A stretch of DNA of 41,456 nt from Gallionella sp. (GTDB lineage Bacteria; Pseudomonadota; Gammaproteobacteria; Burkholderiales; Gallionellaceae), in assembly GCA_022340615.1 (NCBI GenBank), contig JAJDNO010000074.1, positions 1-41,456 of the forward strand. The letters are read 5' to 3'. Below the pieces are notes generated by a model, which was given only the letters and a program-made list of their open reading frames with translations, was not told where the DNA came from and searched no databases. Positions within the stretch are counted from its first letter, which is position 1. Each line of letters begins with the position of its first letter. The translations under genes and the position numbers were made by a program. Of the stretch, positions 25,891 to 33,765 are shown one piece after another.

Positions 25891-27864
25891 ATGTACGAAC
25901 AGGTATCACACTCGTTGCTGAATGAAATACTGCTGGAGTTGAAACCCGAGATCCGGAATCAACGATTGCAGCATTTCTTTATCCGTCTGGGCGCGAATTT
26001 TTACGCGATTCATTCTCTTTTTCACCTGCTGTATGGCGACCGGGACGACTTCAAGGAACAAATGGTCAGCCTGGTCGAGACGCTCGCCTTGCGCTACATC
26101 CAGCGCGCGCCGCCCCTGCGCAGGTCAGATCTTGAGCGCGAAAAGAACTACAACTGGTTCCTCAGCCAGAAATGGGTCGGCATGGCGCTGTATTGCGACC
26201 GTTTTGCCGGCGACCTGAAAGGCATGCGCTACAGGCTGCCATACCTGCAGGAACTGGGCGTCAACATGCTGCATATCATGCCGATACTCGACTGCCCACC
26301 TGGCAAAAGCGACGGCGGGTATGCGGTGCGTGATTTCAAAAAGATCGATTCCCGATTCGGAACCACGGCAGAAGTCGAGTCGCTGGCCGGCACCCTGAAG
26401 AAACGCGACATGCTGCTGGTCCTCGATGTCGTGGTCAACCACACTTCCGACGAACACGAATGGGCGCAGCGCGCGCGCCGCGGCGAAAAAAAGTACCAGG
26501 ACTATTACTACGTGTTCGACGACCGCGAGACTCCTGACATCTACGAAGAAACCATGCCGGAAATCTTTCCGAACAACTCTCCCGGCAACTTCACCCTGGA
26601 TGAGGAAATGGGCAAGTGGGTGATGACCGTGTTCAACAGCTACCAGTGGGACCTGAACTACCACAACCCCGAAGTGCTGATCGAAATGATCGATATCATC
26701 CTGTTCTGGGCAAACAAGGGTGTGGACATTCTGCGCCTGGATGCGGTCGCATTCCTGTGGAAGAAGATCGGCAGCAGCTGCCAGAACGAGCGCGAGGCAC
26801 ACTTGCTGCTGCAATTGATGAAGGATTGCTGCCAGGTGACAGCGCCGGGGGTGCTGTTCATCGCGGAAGCCATCGTTGCACCGGGCGAGATTGCGAAGTA
26901 TTTCGGCGAAGATGCGATCAACGCCAAGGAATGCGAGATCGCCTACAACGCGACGTTCATGGCTTTGCTCTGGGATGCGGTCGCAACCAAGAATGCGAAC
27001 CTGCTGAACCGGGGCGTCAAGAACCTGCCCGAAAAACTGGAGCGGGCGACCTGGCTGAATTACGTGCGCTGCCACGACGACATCGGCCTGGGCTTTTCAG
27101 ACAACGATGCGCGTCTTTCGGGTTACGACCCGACCCTGCACCGGCGCTTCCTGATCGACTACTTCACCGGAAAATTTGAGGGTTCCCCGGCACGCGGACT
27201 CCCGTTCGGCGACAACCCCAAGACCGGCGATGCCCGCATTTCGGGTTCGCTGGCTTCACTGGTCGGACTGGAAACCGCGCTGGAAAGCGGGAACGAGGAG
27301 GCCATCGAAGACGCGATCAAAACCATCCTGCTGCTGCACAGCATGATCCTTTCGTTCGGCGGGATACCGCTGCTCTATTACGGCGACGCGATCGGCACGC
27401 TCAACAGCCTGGAATATCTGGCCGATCCGGACGAACGCGATGACAACCGCTGGATGAACCGATCGCACTTCGACTGGGAAAAGGCGGAGAAGCGCCATCA
27501 ACCGGGCACGGTCGAATTCCGCATTTTCAATGCGCTGAAAAAGATGATTGCGTTGCGCAAGGAAACCACCGCGTTTGCTGACTTCGACAATCGTCAGCTG
27601 CTGGCGGTGGACAATCCCGACCTGCTGGTATTTTCCAGGACAGACCCGCACAACAGCGGCAACCGGGTGCTTGTGGCCGCAAATTTCAATATCACGCCGC
27701 AGACACTGCCGATCGGCGAATTAAAGCCGCACGGGTTTTTCCAGCACGAAGGAATGAAAGACCTTTGCTCGGGCACGCTGGTCCCGGTTGATGACGACAA
27801 CGTCGTGATCCCGCCGCTGGCCTGCTATTGGCTGACCGACTGGCGCGAAAGAAAATCTCGATGA
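25891..27864 (+). CDS. ams: Amylosucrase, GH13 subfamily 4
   Basis: Transglucosidase using sucrose to extend an alpha-1,4-glucan and release fructose; it can also hydrolyse sucrose. 657 residues, close to the Neisseria polysaccharea enzyme. A helical N-terminal domain precedes the TIM barrel. Catalytic residues are the nucleophile Asp284 (ILRLDAVAF), acid/base Glu326 (FIAEAIV), and His395-Asp396 (RCHDDIG). Amylosucrase-type blocks LNYHNPEVL and EHEWAQRARRG distinguish it from sucrose phosphorylase. It starts 22 bp after spp with AGAGG upstream. Fructose released here would be rephosphorylated by the operon's own fructokinase. Confidence 0.94.
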   Translation: MYEQVSHSLLNEILLELKPEIRNQRLQHFFIRLGANFYAIHSLFHLLYGDRDDFKEQMVSLVETLALRYIQRAPPLRRSDLEREKNYNWFLSQKWVGMALYCDRFAGDLKGMRYRLPYLQELGVNMLHIMPILDCPPGKSDGGYAVRDFKKIDSRFGTTAEVESLAGTLKKRDMLLVLDVVVNHTSDEHEWAQRARRGEKKYQDYYYVFDDRETPDIYEETMPEIFPNNSPGNFTLDEEMGKWVMTVFNSYQWDLNYHNPEVLIEMIDIILFWANKGVDILRLDAVAFLWKKIGSSCQNEREAHLLLQLMKDCCQVTAPGVLFIAEAIVAPGEIAKYFGEDAINAKECEIAYNATFMALLWDAVATKNANLLNRGVKNLPEKLERATWLNYVRCHDDIGLGFSDNDARLSGYDPTLHRRFLIDYFTGKFEGSPARGLPFGDNPKTGDARISGSLASLVGLETALESGNEEAIEDAIKTILLLHSMILSFGGIPLLYYGDAIGTLNSLEYLADPDERDDNRWMNRSHFDWEKAEKRHQPGTVEFRIFNALKKMIALRKETTAFADFDNRQLLAVDNPDLLVFSRTDPHNSGNRVLVAANFNITPQTLPIGELKPHGFFQHEGMKDLCSGTLVPVDDDNVVIPPLACYWLTDWRERKSR

Positions 27865-27889
27865 CCGGCGAAGTGTTGCGGGGTAAAAT
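27861..27889 (+). promoter_or_regulatory. xth: Candidate xth promoter
   Basis: ATGACC (27861-27866), 17-nt spacer, TAAAAT (27884-27889). It predicts a leader of about 73 nt holding the hairpin at 27920-27962. Confidence 0.45.
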
Positions 27890-27919
27890 TCATGGGTACG
27901 ATTTCGATCCAGCCATCGG

Positions 27920-27962
27920 GAATCCGGTTCCAGGAATTTAAAATTTTCAAACAACCGGATTC
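27920..27962 (+). repeat. 10-bp perfect inverted repeat in the xth leader
   Basis: GAATCCGGTT (27920-27929) pairs with AACCGGATTC (27953-27962) around a 23-nt AT-rich loop. The right arm ends 6 nt before the xth ATG, where no Shine-Dalgarno is seen. It could be an RNA hairpin affecting initiation or a DNA operator. No T-run follows, so not a standard terminator of the sucrose operon. Confidence 0.7.
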
Positions 27963-27968
27963 GTCGAT

Positions 27969-28733
27969 ATGCGCCTGGCCACCTGGAATGTCAATTCACT
28001 GAAAGTGCGTCTGCCGCACGTGCTGGACTGGCTGGCCGAAAATCCCGTCGATGTATTGTGCCTGCAGGAAACCAAACAGCAGGACAGCGATTTCCCGCAG
28101 GACGAGTTGCAGGCGGCAGGCTATCAGAGTGTATTCAGCGGGCAGAAGACCTATAACGGCGTCGCGATCCTGAGCCGCACAACCGGCAGCGACGAGCAGC
28201 ACGGCATCCCGGATCTCGGCGACGACCAGAAGCGCGTCATCGCCGCCACTTACGGCGATATCCGGGTGGTTGACGTTTACATTCCGAACGGCCAGAGCAT
28301 CGATTCGGACAAGTACCAGTACAAATTGAAATGGCTGACGGCGCTGCACGACTGGCTGCAACGTGAGCTGGTGCGATATCCGAAGCTGGTGCTGCTGGGC
28401 GATTACAACATCGCGCCGGAAGACCGCGACGTGCACGATCCGAAAGCTTGGGAAGGCAATGTGCTGGTCAGTGAACCGGAACGCGAAAAGTTCCGAAACC
28501 TGGTCCAGCTCGGACTGCGCGACAGCTTTCGTTTGTTCGATCAGGAAGAAAAATCATTCACCTGGTGGGACTACCGGATGATGGGGTTCCGCCGCAATCA
28601 CGGTTTGCGCATCGACCATATCCTGATTAGCGAGCCGCTGGTCGGGCAATGCAGGAGTTGCGTGATCGACAAGGCGCCGAGGAAGCTGGAGCGGCCGTCG
28701 GATCACACGCCGGTGATCGTCGAGTTAATGTAG
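27969..28733 (+). CDS. xth: Exodeoxyribonuclease III
   Basis: AP endonuclease and 3'-5' exonuclease of base excision repair. 254 residues. Metal and catalytic motifs: LQETKQQD, IPNGQ, LGDYNIAPEDRDVHDP, GLRIDHILIS and the C-terminal PSDHTPVIVEL (catalytic His). Separated from ams by 104 bp with its own candidate promoter, so probably not part of the sucrose operon. The ATG has no clear Shine-Dalgarno and lies directly behind the hairpin. Confidence 0.96.
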   Translation: MRLATWNVNSLKVRLPHVLDWLAENPVDVLCLQETKQQDSDFPQDELQAAGYQSVFSGQKTYNGVAILSRTTGSDEQHGIPDLGDDQKRVIAATYGDIRVVDVYIPNGQSIDSDKYQYKLKWLTALHDWLQRELVRYPKLVLLGDYNIAPEDRDVHDPKAWEGNVLVSEPEREKFRNLVQLGLRDSFRLFDQEEKSFTWWDYRMMGFRRNHGLRIDHILISEPLVGQCRSCVIDKAPRKLERPSDHTPVIVELM

Positions 28734-29059
28734 GAGCTGACCTGCGTCTGTTGTCGGGGCTATACCCCCATACAGCCACTGGGTACCCTTTGCGGGTGAT
28801 TGCAGTTTCCTGCGCTACCCGGCGTCGCCCAAGGGAATAGAATAAATAAAAGCACAAAAGCAATTGTCAACGCTGCGCGCGCGTCCTGTTTTGCAGCCGT
28901 CATATCGTATGCTACGCTGGGCTGAAAGGTTATGGATGTTTGGAGGAACTCGAGCGGCCGAAGCGAGTCGGGATTGGCCAGTCACTGAACTCATTGTAAT
29001 CTGTCCGCTTTCTTGCCAGCAGTTTTCAAAATTCCGGCTGACAGAAATGGTTTAATCAT
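28734..29059. other. 326-bp intergenic stretch without a supported gene
   Basis: Between xth and the gamma-subunit gene. It contains an imperfect 20-nt palindrome starting GGCTATA and ending TACAGCC, near 28766-28785, and small stems around ACCC/GGGT and ACTCG/CGAGT. An AT-rich patch with TAGAATAAATAAA lies near 28836. None forms a clear terminator or promoter. Short open frames here lack coding character. Confidence 0.5.
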
Positions 29060-29941
29060 ATGAGCGACACCCTTGAAAGCTTGCGCCGCAAGATCAATGG
29101 CGCGTCCGAACTCGATTCGGTGGTGCGCACGATGAAGGCGCTTGCCGCGTCCAGCATCGTGCAATACGAGCGCGCGGTGCATTCGCTGGACGATTATTAC
29201 CGGACTGTCGAGCTGGGTCTGGTTGCGTGGTTGCACCATACGGGCGCGACGATCTATAGCGGGGGCGGCGCGCAAAAGAACAAGGGCGCGACCGGCGCGG
29301 TGGTGTTCGGCTCGGACCAGGGGCTGGTGGGCCAGTTTAACGAGGTTCTCGTCGATTTTACGGTCGGCAGGCTGGGCGACATGCCGGGCAGCAAGCATAT
29401 CTTTGCTGTCGGCGAGCGCGTGCTGGGATATCTGAATGAAACGGCCTTGCCGGTGACGGGCAACTTTACGGTGCCGAACTCCATTGCGGCGATCACCACG
29501 CTGGTCGGGCGCATCCTGATTGAGATCGAAACGCAGCGCAATCAGGGAAAAGTTGCCGAGGTTTACCTGTTCCATAACCGTCCGATGTCAGGAGCGATGT
29601 ATGAACCGGCGATGCAGCGGCTGTTGCCTCTGGACGATGAGTGGCGGCGCGGCTTGTCCGTGCAGGACTGGCCTGCCGCAAGCCTGCCTGAAGTCATCGC
29701 CGACGGAGAATCCACGCTGCAGGCGCTGATCAGCGAATATCTGTTCATCTCGCTGTTCCGCGCCTGTGCCGAATCGCTGATGAGCGAGAATGCCAGCCGC
29801 CTGGCCGCGATGCAGCGTGCCGAAAAAAATATCGACGAACTGCTGGAGAATCTGAACCAGACGTTTCATCGCCAGCGCCAGAGTACGATAGACGAGGAAC
29901 TGTTCGACGTGATCTCCGGCTTCGAGGCGATGAAAGGCTGA
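29060..29941 (+). CDS. atpG: N-type (alternate) F1 ATPase gamma subunit, orphan
   Basis: Central stalk subunit of a rotary ATPase, 293 residues. N-terminal LESLRRKINGASELDSVVRTMKALA and C-terminal EKNIDELLENLNQTFHRQRQ helices form the coiled-coil rotor. The sequence style (MSDTLE..., GSDQGLVGQFNE, EELFDVISGFEA) matches the gamma of N-ATPases rather than the housekeeping enzyme. N-ATPase operons normally end with atpG after atpA, but here the upstream neighbour is xth and no other ATPase subunit is present. It may be a relic or work with subunits encoded elsewhere. The ribosome-binding site is weak. Confidence 0.87.
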   Translation: MSDTLESLRRKINGASELDSVVRTMKALAASSIVQYERAVHSLDDYYRTVELGLVAWLHHTGATIYSGGGAQKNKGATGAVVFGSDQGLVGQFNEVLVDFTVGRLGDMPGSKHIFAVGERVLGYLNETALPVTGNFTVPNSIAAITTLVGRILIEIETQRNQGKVAEVYLFHNRPMSGAMYEPAMQRLLPLDDEWRRGLSVQDWPAASLPEVIADGESTLQALISEYLFISLFRACAESLMSENASRLAAMQRAEKNIDELLENLNQTFHRQRQSTIDEELFDVISGFEAMKG

Positions 29942-30052
29942 AACTCGCAATGCAAAATACGGCAGTCTCCATGAAAAAATTCCCGACCGAATCATCTGCA
30001 CAATCAGCACGCGCATGGCAGGTTTGCATGCGACTAAACAAGGTTGCCAGGA

Positions 30053-31861
30053 ATGGTTGATACGACGAATAACCTGACCGTTTTTATCGTGCTCGTGGCC
30101 ACGCTGGGTATCTCTGCGCAGTGGCTGGCGTGGCGTTTCCGCTTTCCCGCGATTCTGCTGCTGTCCGTTGCCGGCCTTGTGGTCGGTCCCGGGCTGGGCT
30201 GGATCAACCCCGGCGAACAGCTTGGCGCGATGCTGGAACCGCTGGTTGGCGTACTGGTCGCCATCATCCTGTTCGAAGGCGGGATGAACCTCAGGTTTCA
30301 CGAACTCAGGGAAGCGGGGCCCGGCGTAATGCGACTTGGCACCGCAGGCGTTGCGATAACCTGGCTGCTGGGCAGTACCGCCGCGCATTACGTCGGCAAT
30401 CTTTCCTGGCAGGTCGCCGTGCTGTTCGGTGCCATCATCGTGGTGACCGGCCCTACGGTGATCATGCCGATGCTGCGCCAGGCCAGGCTCAAGCAGCGGC
30501 CCGCCTCGTTGCTGAAATGGGAGGGCATCATCAATGATCCCACCGGCGCATTGTTGGCGGTACTGGTGTTCGAGTATTTTTCCTATCTGGGATCAGGCGC
30601 GGCGTTTAAGGAGGTACTGAGCGGACTGGCTATCGCTATCGCCTCGGCAGCCGTTCTGGGCGGTGGCGGCGGTTATTTGCTGGGCAAAGCTTTCAGTCGG
30701 GACTATGTGCCCGAGTTTCTGAAAGCACCGGTCACGCTGGGTTATGTGCTGCTGAGCTATGGCCTGGCCAACCAGGCCCAGCATGAGGCCGGGCTGCTTG
30801 CGACCACGCTGCTCGGCATGACCCTGGGCAACATGCAATTGCGCAGCATCGATGAGTTGCGGCGACTCAAGGAATACGTGTCGATACTGCTGGTGTCCGC
30901 TATTTTCGTGATCCTGACGGCCAACCTGGACCCGCATATACTGACCCGGCTGGACTGGCGCAGTGCGGTGCTGATCGCGCTGGTGGTGTTTGCGGTGCGC
31001 CCGGTATCGGTGCTGTTATCGACCGTGGGGGTGGGCATGGACTGGCGCGAACGTTTGCTGCTGGCGTGGATCGCGCCGCGCGGAGTGGTCGCGGTCACGG
31101 TTGCAGGCGTGTTCGCCACCAGCATGGGCGAGCAGGGCTATGGTGGAGCCGACCTGCTGCTGCCCCTGATCGTTTCGCTGGTGCTGGTCACCGTCGTGCT
31201 GCACGGCTCGACCATAGGCTGGCTGTCGCGCAGCCTGGGCCTGGCTGCTGCCAGCCAGAACGGTGTTCTGATCGTCGGCGCTTCCAACTGGAGTACCGAT
31301 CTCGCCAACGAACTCAAGGAAATGAAAATACCGGTGCTGATCGCCGATTCCAGCTGGTACAACATGAGCCAGGCGCGTCTGGCGGGAATCCGCACCCACT
31401 ATGGCGAGATCCTGTCGGAGCATGCGGAGATGGAACTGGATCTCAGCGACATGGGCTTTCTGTTCGCCACCACCTCCAACGATGCCTACAATGCCTTTGT
31501 CTGCACGCGGTTCGCAACTGAATTGGGGCGCAACCATGTGTTTCAGCTGCCGATGCACAGCGCCCTCGAACAGGAGAGTAAAAGCATCAAGCTGGCGAAT
31601 CGCGGGGTATGCGTGATGGATCCGTCGGCAACCAACGAGGAACTGGAACGGCGGCATTACCGCAATTGGCAATTCAAGAAGACGCGCTTCACCAAGACGT
31701 TCTCTTATGAAAACTATCTCCAGGTCGAATCCGCCGATGCCCTTCCTTTGCTGCTGTTGAGTCCCGACGGAAAAGTGGCATTTCATTCCAAGGAGTTTCC
31801 GCTGGAACCGGAGGAAGGCGATGTACTGTTGAGCTATGTGCCGCCACCGTCCGGGCAATAA
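30053..31861 (+). CDS. Cation:proton antiporter (CPA1 type) with cytoplasmic RCK-like domain
   Basis: 602-residue membrane antiporter, probably Na+/H+ or K+/H+. Residues 1 to about 395 are a Na/H exchanger core with about 12 helices. They include LFEGGMNLRF, VTGPTVIMPMLR, IINDPTGALLAVLVFEY (the ND cation-binding pair) and WIAPRGVVAVTVAG. From about residue 405 (NGVLIVGASNWSTDLANELKE) a TrkA-N-like Rossmann domain follows, then a C-terminal TrkA-C-like part. ATG at 30053 is used; TTG at 30044 is possible. A 111-bp gap separates it from atpG. Confidence 0.93.
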   Translation: MVDTTNNLTVFIVLVATLGISAQWLAWRFRFPAILLLSVAGLVVGPGLGWINPGEQLGAMLEPLVGVLVAIILFEGGMNLRFHELREAGPGVMRLGTAGVAITWLLGSTAAHYVGNLSWQVAVLFGAIIVVTGPTVIMPMLRQARLKQRPASLLKWEGIINDPTGALLAVLVFEYFSYLGSGAAFKEVLSGLAIAIASAAVLGGGGGYLLGKAFSRDYVPEFLKAPVTLGYVLLSYGLANQAQHEAGLLATTLLGMTLGNMQLRSIDELRRLKEYVSILLVSAIFVILTANLDPHILTRLDWRSAVLIALVVFAVRPVSVLLSTVGVGMDWRERLLLAWIAPRGVVAVTVAGVFATSMGEQGYGGADLLLPLIVSLVLVTVVLHGSTIGWLSRSLGLAAASQNGVLIVGASNWSTDLANELKEMKIPVLIADSSWYNMSQARLAGIRTHYGEILSEHAEMELDLSDMGFLFATTSNDAYNAFVCTRFATELGRNHVFQLPMHSALEQESKSIKLANRGVCVMDPSATNEELERRHYRNWQFKKTRFTKTFSYENYLQVESADALPLLLLSPDGKVAFHSKEFPLEPEEGDVLLSYVPPPSGQ

Positions 31862-31882
31862 CAATTCCGGGAGTGCAGGAAA

Positions 31883-32752
31883 ATGAAAATCGATATAAAG
31901 GATTTCCGCGTCGCGCAGGGGAAAAAGGTCAATCTCGACAAGTGGCCTACCAGGGTGAAGCCGGTATACCGGTCTAAGAAAAAATACCGGGAACTTCTCA
32001 AGGAACAGGTCGAGGAGCTGAGCAAACAACAGCAGCTGCATTACGCATCCAACAGCTATGCGGTGCTGCTGATCTTCCAGGCGATGGATGCTGCCGGCAA
32101 GGATGGTGCGATCAAGCATGTGATGTCCGGCATCAATCCTCAGGGCTGCCAGGTGTTCAGCTTCAAGCATCCTAGCGCAACCGAGATGGAGCACGACTTC
32201 CTGTGGCGCACCACCGAGGCACTGCCGGAACGGGGACGCATCGGCATCTTCAACCGTTCCTATTACGAGGAGGTGCTGATCGTGCGCGTGCATCCCGAGA
32301 TACTGAAGGCGCAGGGATTGCCTGACGGGCTGGTGATCGAGAAGACCATCTGGCAGGAACGCTACCAATCCATCGTGGACATGGAGAACCATCTGCACCG
32401 CAACGGTACGCGCATCGTCAAATTCTTCCTGCACCTTTCGGAAGAAGAGCAGCGCAGGCGCTTCCTGGAACGCATCGACGATCCGGACAAAAACTGGAAA
32501 TTCAGCCTCGCGGATATGACAGAGCGGAAATTCTGGAAGCAGTACATGCAGGCCTATGAAGATTGTCTGGGCGCAACCAGCACGCGCGATGCGCCCTGGT
32601 ATGTGGTGCCTGCAGACGACAAGGAGAATGCGCGGTTGATCATCTCCGAAATTTTGCTCGAGACATTCAGGTCGCTCAAACTGGCTTATCCGAAAGCCAG
32701 CGCAGAACACCGGCGCGAATTGCAATCGATCCGCAAACTGCTGGTGAAATAG
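31883..32752 (+). CDS. ppk2: Polyphosphate kinase 2 family protein
   Basis: P-loop kinase transferring phosphate between polyphosphate and nucleotides. 289 residues. Walker A lies in [16 protein letters not shown] (about 67-75), the lid/Walker B region is [16 protein letters not shown], and [13 protein letters not shown] follows. The one-domain form with MDAAGKDG resembles PPK2 proteins that phosphorylate AMP/ADP; the class cannot be fixed by eye. AGGA precedes the ATG; 21 bp after the antiporter stop, probably one transcript. Confidence 0.93.
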   Translation: MKIDIKDFRVAQGKKVNLDKWPTRVKPVYRSKKKYRELLKEQVEELSKQQQLHYASNSYAVLLIFQAMDAAGKDGAIKHVMSGINPQGCQVFSFKHPSATEMEHDFLWRTTEALPERGRIGIFNRSYYEEVLIVRVHPEILKAQGLPDGLVIEKTIWQERYQSIVDMENHLHRNGTRIVKFFLHLSEEEQRRRFLERIDDPDKNWKFSLADMTERKFWKQYMQAYEDCLGATSTRDAPWYVVPADDKENARLIISEILLETFRSLKLAYPKASAEHRRELQSIRKLLVK

Positions 32753-32776
32753 CGGCAAGAGACGGAAGGGGTAAAG

Positions 32777-33592
32777 ATGAAAAAGTCACTTCGCAATTAC
32801 CTGCACAACGCTGCGCAGCAGGGACGGATGGTCCAGAAGCAGATATCTCCGGACTTCCTCGATCCGGCGCACGAATGGCGCCGGATCTTTGCGGAGATAT
32901 GGGGCACCTTCCTGCTGGTCCTGGTCGCCGCGGGCGGCGGGGTCGTGGCAGCCAGGAGCGGCGGTGCAGTCACACTGGGCATGCAGGTGGTGGCGCCCGG
33001 CCTGATGGTGATGGCGATCATTTATTTCATGGGCACAGTCAGCGGGGCGCACCTGAATCCGGCTGTGACGCTGGCATTCGCAGTGCGGCGCAATTTTCCG
33101 TGGCGGCGCGTGCCGGGCTATGTGCTGGCCCAGCTGTTAGGCGGGGTTGCGGCTGCATTGTTCCTGCATGCACTTTTCGGCAATGCCGGCGCGCTCGGCG
33201 CGACCGTGCCCGGCCATGGAATCCGCCACGTGTCGGCATTTGCGCTGGAGGTGGTGCTGACAGCCGGTCTGGTGAACACGATACTTGGCACCGCCTCGGG
33301 CGCGCGCAACATCGGAACCAACGGGGCGATCGCGGTAGGCGGATATATCGCATTGGCGGGTTTGTGGGCGGCACCGATCAGCGGTGCGTCGATGAACCCA
33401 GTCCGGTCATTTGCACCCGATCTGGTGCGCGGCGACCTTGGCACGACATGGATCTATATTGCCGGGCCGGTGCTCGGTGCACTGGTCGGCGTTGCGTTCG
33501 AATGGATACTCAAGGGCAAACCCACCGTTGCCGGAACACTTGCGGCACAGGGCACGCTGGATATTGAGGATGCGGAAATGCGCGAGGACTGA
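32777..33592 (+). CDS. Aquaporin / MIP family channel
   Basis: Six-helix channel for water or small neutral solutes, 271 residues. About 35 polar N-terminal residues precede the first helix (IFAEIWGTFLLVLVAAGGG). The first pore motif is a canonical NPA (SGAHLNPAVT). The second reads NPV (SGASMNPVRSFAPD), with the selectivity arginine kept. GGAAGGGG precedes the ATG, 24 bp after ppk2. Together with the antiporter, it suggests a role in volume and ion balance. Confidence 0.94.
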   Translation: MKKSLRNYLHNAAQQGRMVQKQISPDFLDPAHEWRRIFAEIWGTFLLVLVAAGGGVVAARSGGAVTLGMQVVAPGLMVMAIIYFMGTVSGAHLNPAVTLAFAVRRNFPWRRVPGYVLAQLLGGVAAALFLHALFGNAGALGATVPGHGIRHVSAFALEVVLTAGLVNTILGTASGARNIGTNGAIAVGGYIALAGLWAAPISGASMNPVRSFAPDLVRGDLGTTWIYIAGPVLGALVGVAFEWILKGKPTVAGTLAAQGTLDIEDAEMRED

Positions 33593-33765
33593 AGCTATGC
33601 AGGGGGTGATCAAAAAAGGATGGCTGGCCACGGATCGTGGTTTGCCCGTTGTAAAAGAATGAAATGCAGATGGCTGCTGTTGCACGTGTAACGGACAGCT
33701 GTACTGAGATCTGACAGCATAAAAAGGGAAAAACAAATGGAATTCCCCGGGAGGATTCCGATACG
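33593..33765 (+). promoter_or_regulatory. Leader region of the sugar ABC operon
   Basis: 173 bp between aquaporin and the binding-protein gene. A small stem CCACG-gat-CGTGG lies at 33628-33640. A near-palindrome TTGCACGTGTAA lies at 33680-33691, a plausible but unproven operator. No convincing -35/-10 pair is seen; GGGAGG lies 11 nt before the ATG at 33766. Confidence 0.35.

Noticed and set aside
28864-29055. 63-codon open frame in the gap before atpG
   Set aside because: Non-ATG or poorly placed start, no family resemblance, composition like non-coding DNA.
29950-30060. 36-codon open frame between atpG and the antiporter
   Set aside because: No Shine-Dalgarno, overlaps the antiporter start, and no recognisable sequence; kept out for lack of support.
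31016-32758. 580-codon open frame on the - strand opposite the antiporter and ppk2
   Set aside because: Fully antisense to two well-recognised genes; its product (His/Gln/Arg-rich, no domain) is typical of the mirror frame in GC-rich DNA.
33680-33691. LacI-type operator before the sugar importer
   Set aside because: TTGCACGTGTAA is only a near-palindrome, and no LacI-type regulator gene lies in the window; noted within the leader region but not claimed as a site.
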